Below are positions 6,355 through 7,270 of a stretch of 7,270 nt of DNA, in pieces (position 1 is the first letter of the stretch; the number at the start of each line of letters is the position of its first letter). A program made the position numbers and the translations under genes. The DNA is from Glaciimonas sp. (lineage in GTDB: Bacteria; Pseudomonadota; Gammaproteobacteria; Burkholderiales; Burkholderiaceae), in NCBI GenBank assembly GCA_014377145.1, contig JACMQE010000183.1:1-7270 (forward strand), in the 5' to 3' direction. The notes under the pieces were generated by a model that saw only the letters and a program-made list of their open reading frames with translations, was not told where the DNA came from and made no database searches.

Positions 6355-6783
6355 TGTTGTAACGTCGTAATATCTTCAATTCGGTGAGTGATTTGGTCAG
6401 AAATATCCCTTGTATGTTGCTGGCCAAGGTAATGTAAACAAAGTTAGAACTTACGTAAAATAGCCGCAGCAGTGCTTTCCTTTCCTAGCCTTAATAGCGG
6501 GTAACGTCTTCGTCGGCATGCCTTGCTGGGACAGCTTTGCGTACATTCTAAAAGTATGTGAACATTCGGAGAGATCAAGTCCGTAGCAAAGATTTGATTT
6601 CTTTAATAACTAGTCCATGTAGTCGCATACCTGTGGCTACGACACATTGGTTTTCTTAGCGGTAAACGATCACTCCTACTGCCTTCCTCGGCCGCTTTCG
6701 GCCCCTTCTGACATTTTGCAGACATTGATCCGTGGTGATGAGGGCCTTCTTGGGATCAACCATCAGGCCCATTTGGCCCGTGA
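6355..6783. other. No recognisable gene between helicase and right-edge remnant
   Basis: I see no conserved protein, tRNA or clear terminator. A small GC hairpin, GGCCG-CTTT-CGGCC, lies near 6689-6702. A 111-codon minus-strand frame (6991 to 6656) begins with GTG inside the 42-bp palindrome and is antisense to the plausible SNF2-like reading, so it is probably not a gene. Confidence 0.45.
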
Positions 6784-7270
6784 GGCGGATGTGTGACCGT
6801 AATACGGATAACTTGGACTTACACCACTGACGATAGACTACAGTGAGAAACACAGGCACCGATCGGTTTATTAAACCACCTTCCGGCATCTTCACAAAGC
6901 GTTGAAAATCAGTACGGACAACAGATATTTCTGCATGATCTGGACGCAGAGGCTGATACATTGGATTGCGTATGGGATCTTGGTCATCCACTGCCCATTG
7001 AAAATTTTCAATGGGCAGTGGATGATGTTAACCAACATTGTGTACAAAATTACACGTCTCTCTGGACCTTAGTCCAAGAAAGTTTTTTTGCTGATTTTTG
7101 GGCAGATCAATCACCCTATTTGCGCGCAGAAGGCTGGGCCATTGTGGTCCACTCCGGCTTTACCCACGAGAGCGTTGCGGTAGACGCCTGGCACCTGACC
7201 ATCACCACCGACAGCAGTGAAATTCTGAGTAAACAATTCGCTAATCCCATGTACGGTCGTGTACCCGCCA
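6784..7270 (+). pseudogene. Possible remnant of an SNF2-type helicase, cut by window edge
   Basis: From 6847 a plus-strand frame stays open for 141 codons to the end of the window, with no ATG until close to the edge. It reads FLHDLDAEADTLDCVWDLG, then IENFQWAVDDVNQH, YTSLWTLVQESFFADFWADQ, SPYLRAEGWAIVVHSGFTHE and SVAVDAWHLTI. The pattern FWxxxxPxLRAEGWxxxVxxxFxHExVxVDxWxL resembles, from memory, the region before the ATPase domain in large proteobacterial SNF2-related helicases. No helicase motif lies in the window, so this is tentative. In the same frame there are stops at 6844-6846 and 6781-6783, and the N-terminal part is not recognisable, which argues for a broken gene. Alternatively it could be a live gene starting at a rare codon such as GTG 7017. 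Confidence 0.4.
6984..7025. repeat. Perfect 42-bp palindrome
   Basis: The 21 bases at 6984-7004 (TCATCCACTG followed by CCCATTGAAAA) are repeated exactly as their reverse complement at 7005-7025, with no spacer. Symmetry ends at 6983 and 7026. It lies inside the open frame of the SNF2-like remnant, encoding HPLPIENFQWAVDD. No T-run follows, and a spacer-free palindrome is unusual for a terminator. Confidence 0.75.

Noticed and set aside
6656..6991. 111-codon minus-strand open frame
   Set aside because: It has no recognisable motif, starts at GTG inside the palindrome, and is antisense to the more protein-like plus-strand reading.
1..7270. CRISPR array, tRNA, rRNA or insertion sequence
   Set aside because: No regularly spaced repeats, cloverleaf, rRNA segment, transposase motif or terminal inverted repeats with target duplications could be seen.

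Overview
The window looks like a piece of a pseudogene-rich betaproteobacterial chromosome, perhaps from a Burkholderiales or Nitrosomonadales relative. This rests on the recalled resemblance of the helicase to betaproteobacterial DeaD/CsdA proteins, on the remains of a malonate decarboxylase operon, and on a CZB-domain protein. The heavy gene decay would fit a lineage that recently became host-restricted or went through a bottleneck. That is inference, and the species cannot be named from the sequence.

Layout. Positions 1-400 hold no recognisable gene but are rich in inverted repeats. Positions about 402-2334 are, on the plus strand, a degraded malonate-utilisation operon: the 3' part of madM (malonate transporter subunit), then mdcG (phosphoribosyl-dephospho-CoA transferase) and mdcH (malonyl-CoA:ACP transacylase). 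All three carry several frameshifts or stops. The genes normally found between madM and mdcG, which encode the decarboxylase itself (mdcA-E), are absent; only about 80 bp separates the two remnants. Positions 2335-3247 are mostly decayed DNA, with a probable minus-strand remnant of a WXXGXW-repeat protein (2635-2841) and a gene-junction-like relic near 2898-2995.

Only two genes look intact. The first (3248-3685) encodes a stand-alone chemoreceptor zinc-binding (CZB) domain whose last zinc-ligand histidine appears to be glutamine. The second (4033-6354) is a full-length DEAD-box RNA helicase of the DeaD/CsdA type, with two tandem DbpA-type RNA-binding domains instead of the usual one. After 430 bp with no recognised gene, the right edge (about 6784-7270) carries an interrupted frame that may be a remnant of a large SNF2-type helicase. 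It is crossed by a perfect 42-bp palindrome.

The genes do not form one pathway. The malonate genes would once have worked together (uptake, prosthetic-group attachment, malonyl transfer) but cannot do so now. I do not see a new defence, mobile or biosynthetic system. The best leads are the set of perfect or near-perfect palindromes across the decayed DNA, one of which overlaps the mdcH active-site motif; the duplicated RNA-binding domain of the helicase; and the altered CZB zinc site. Protein-family calls come from reading translations by eye, without database searches.
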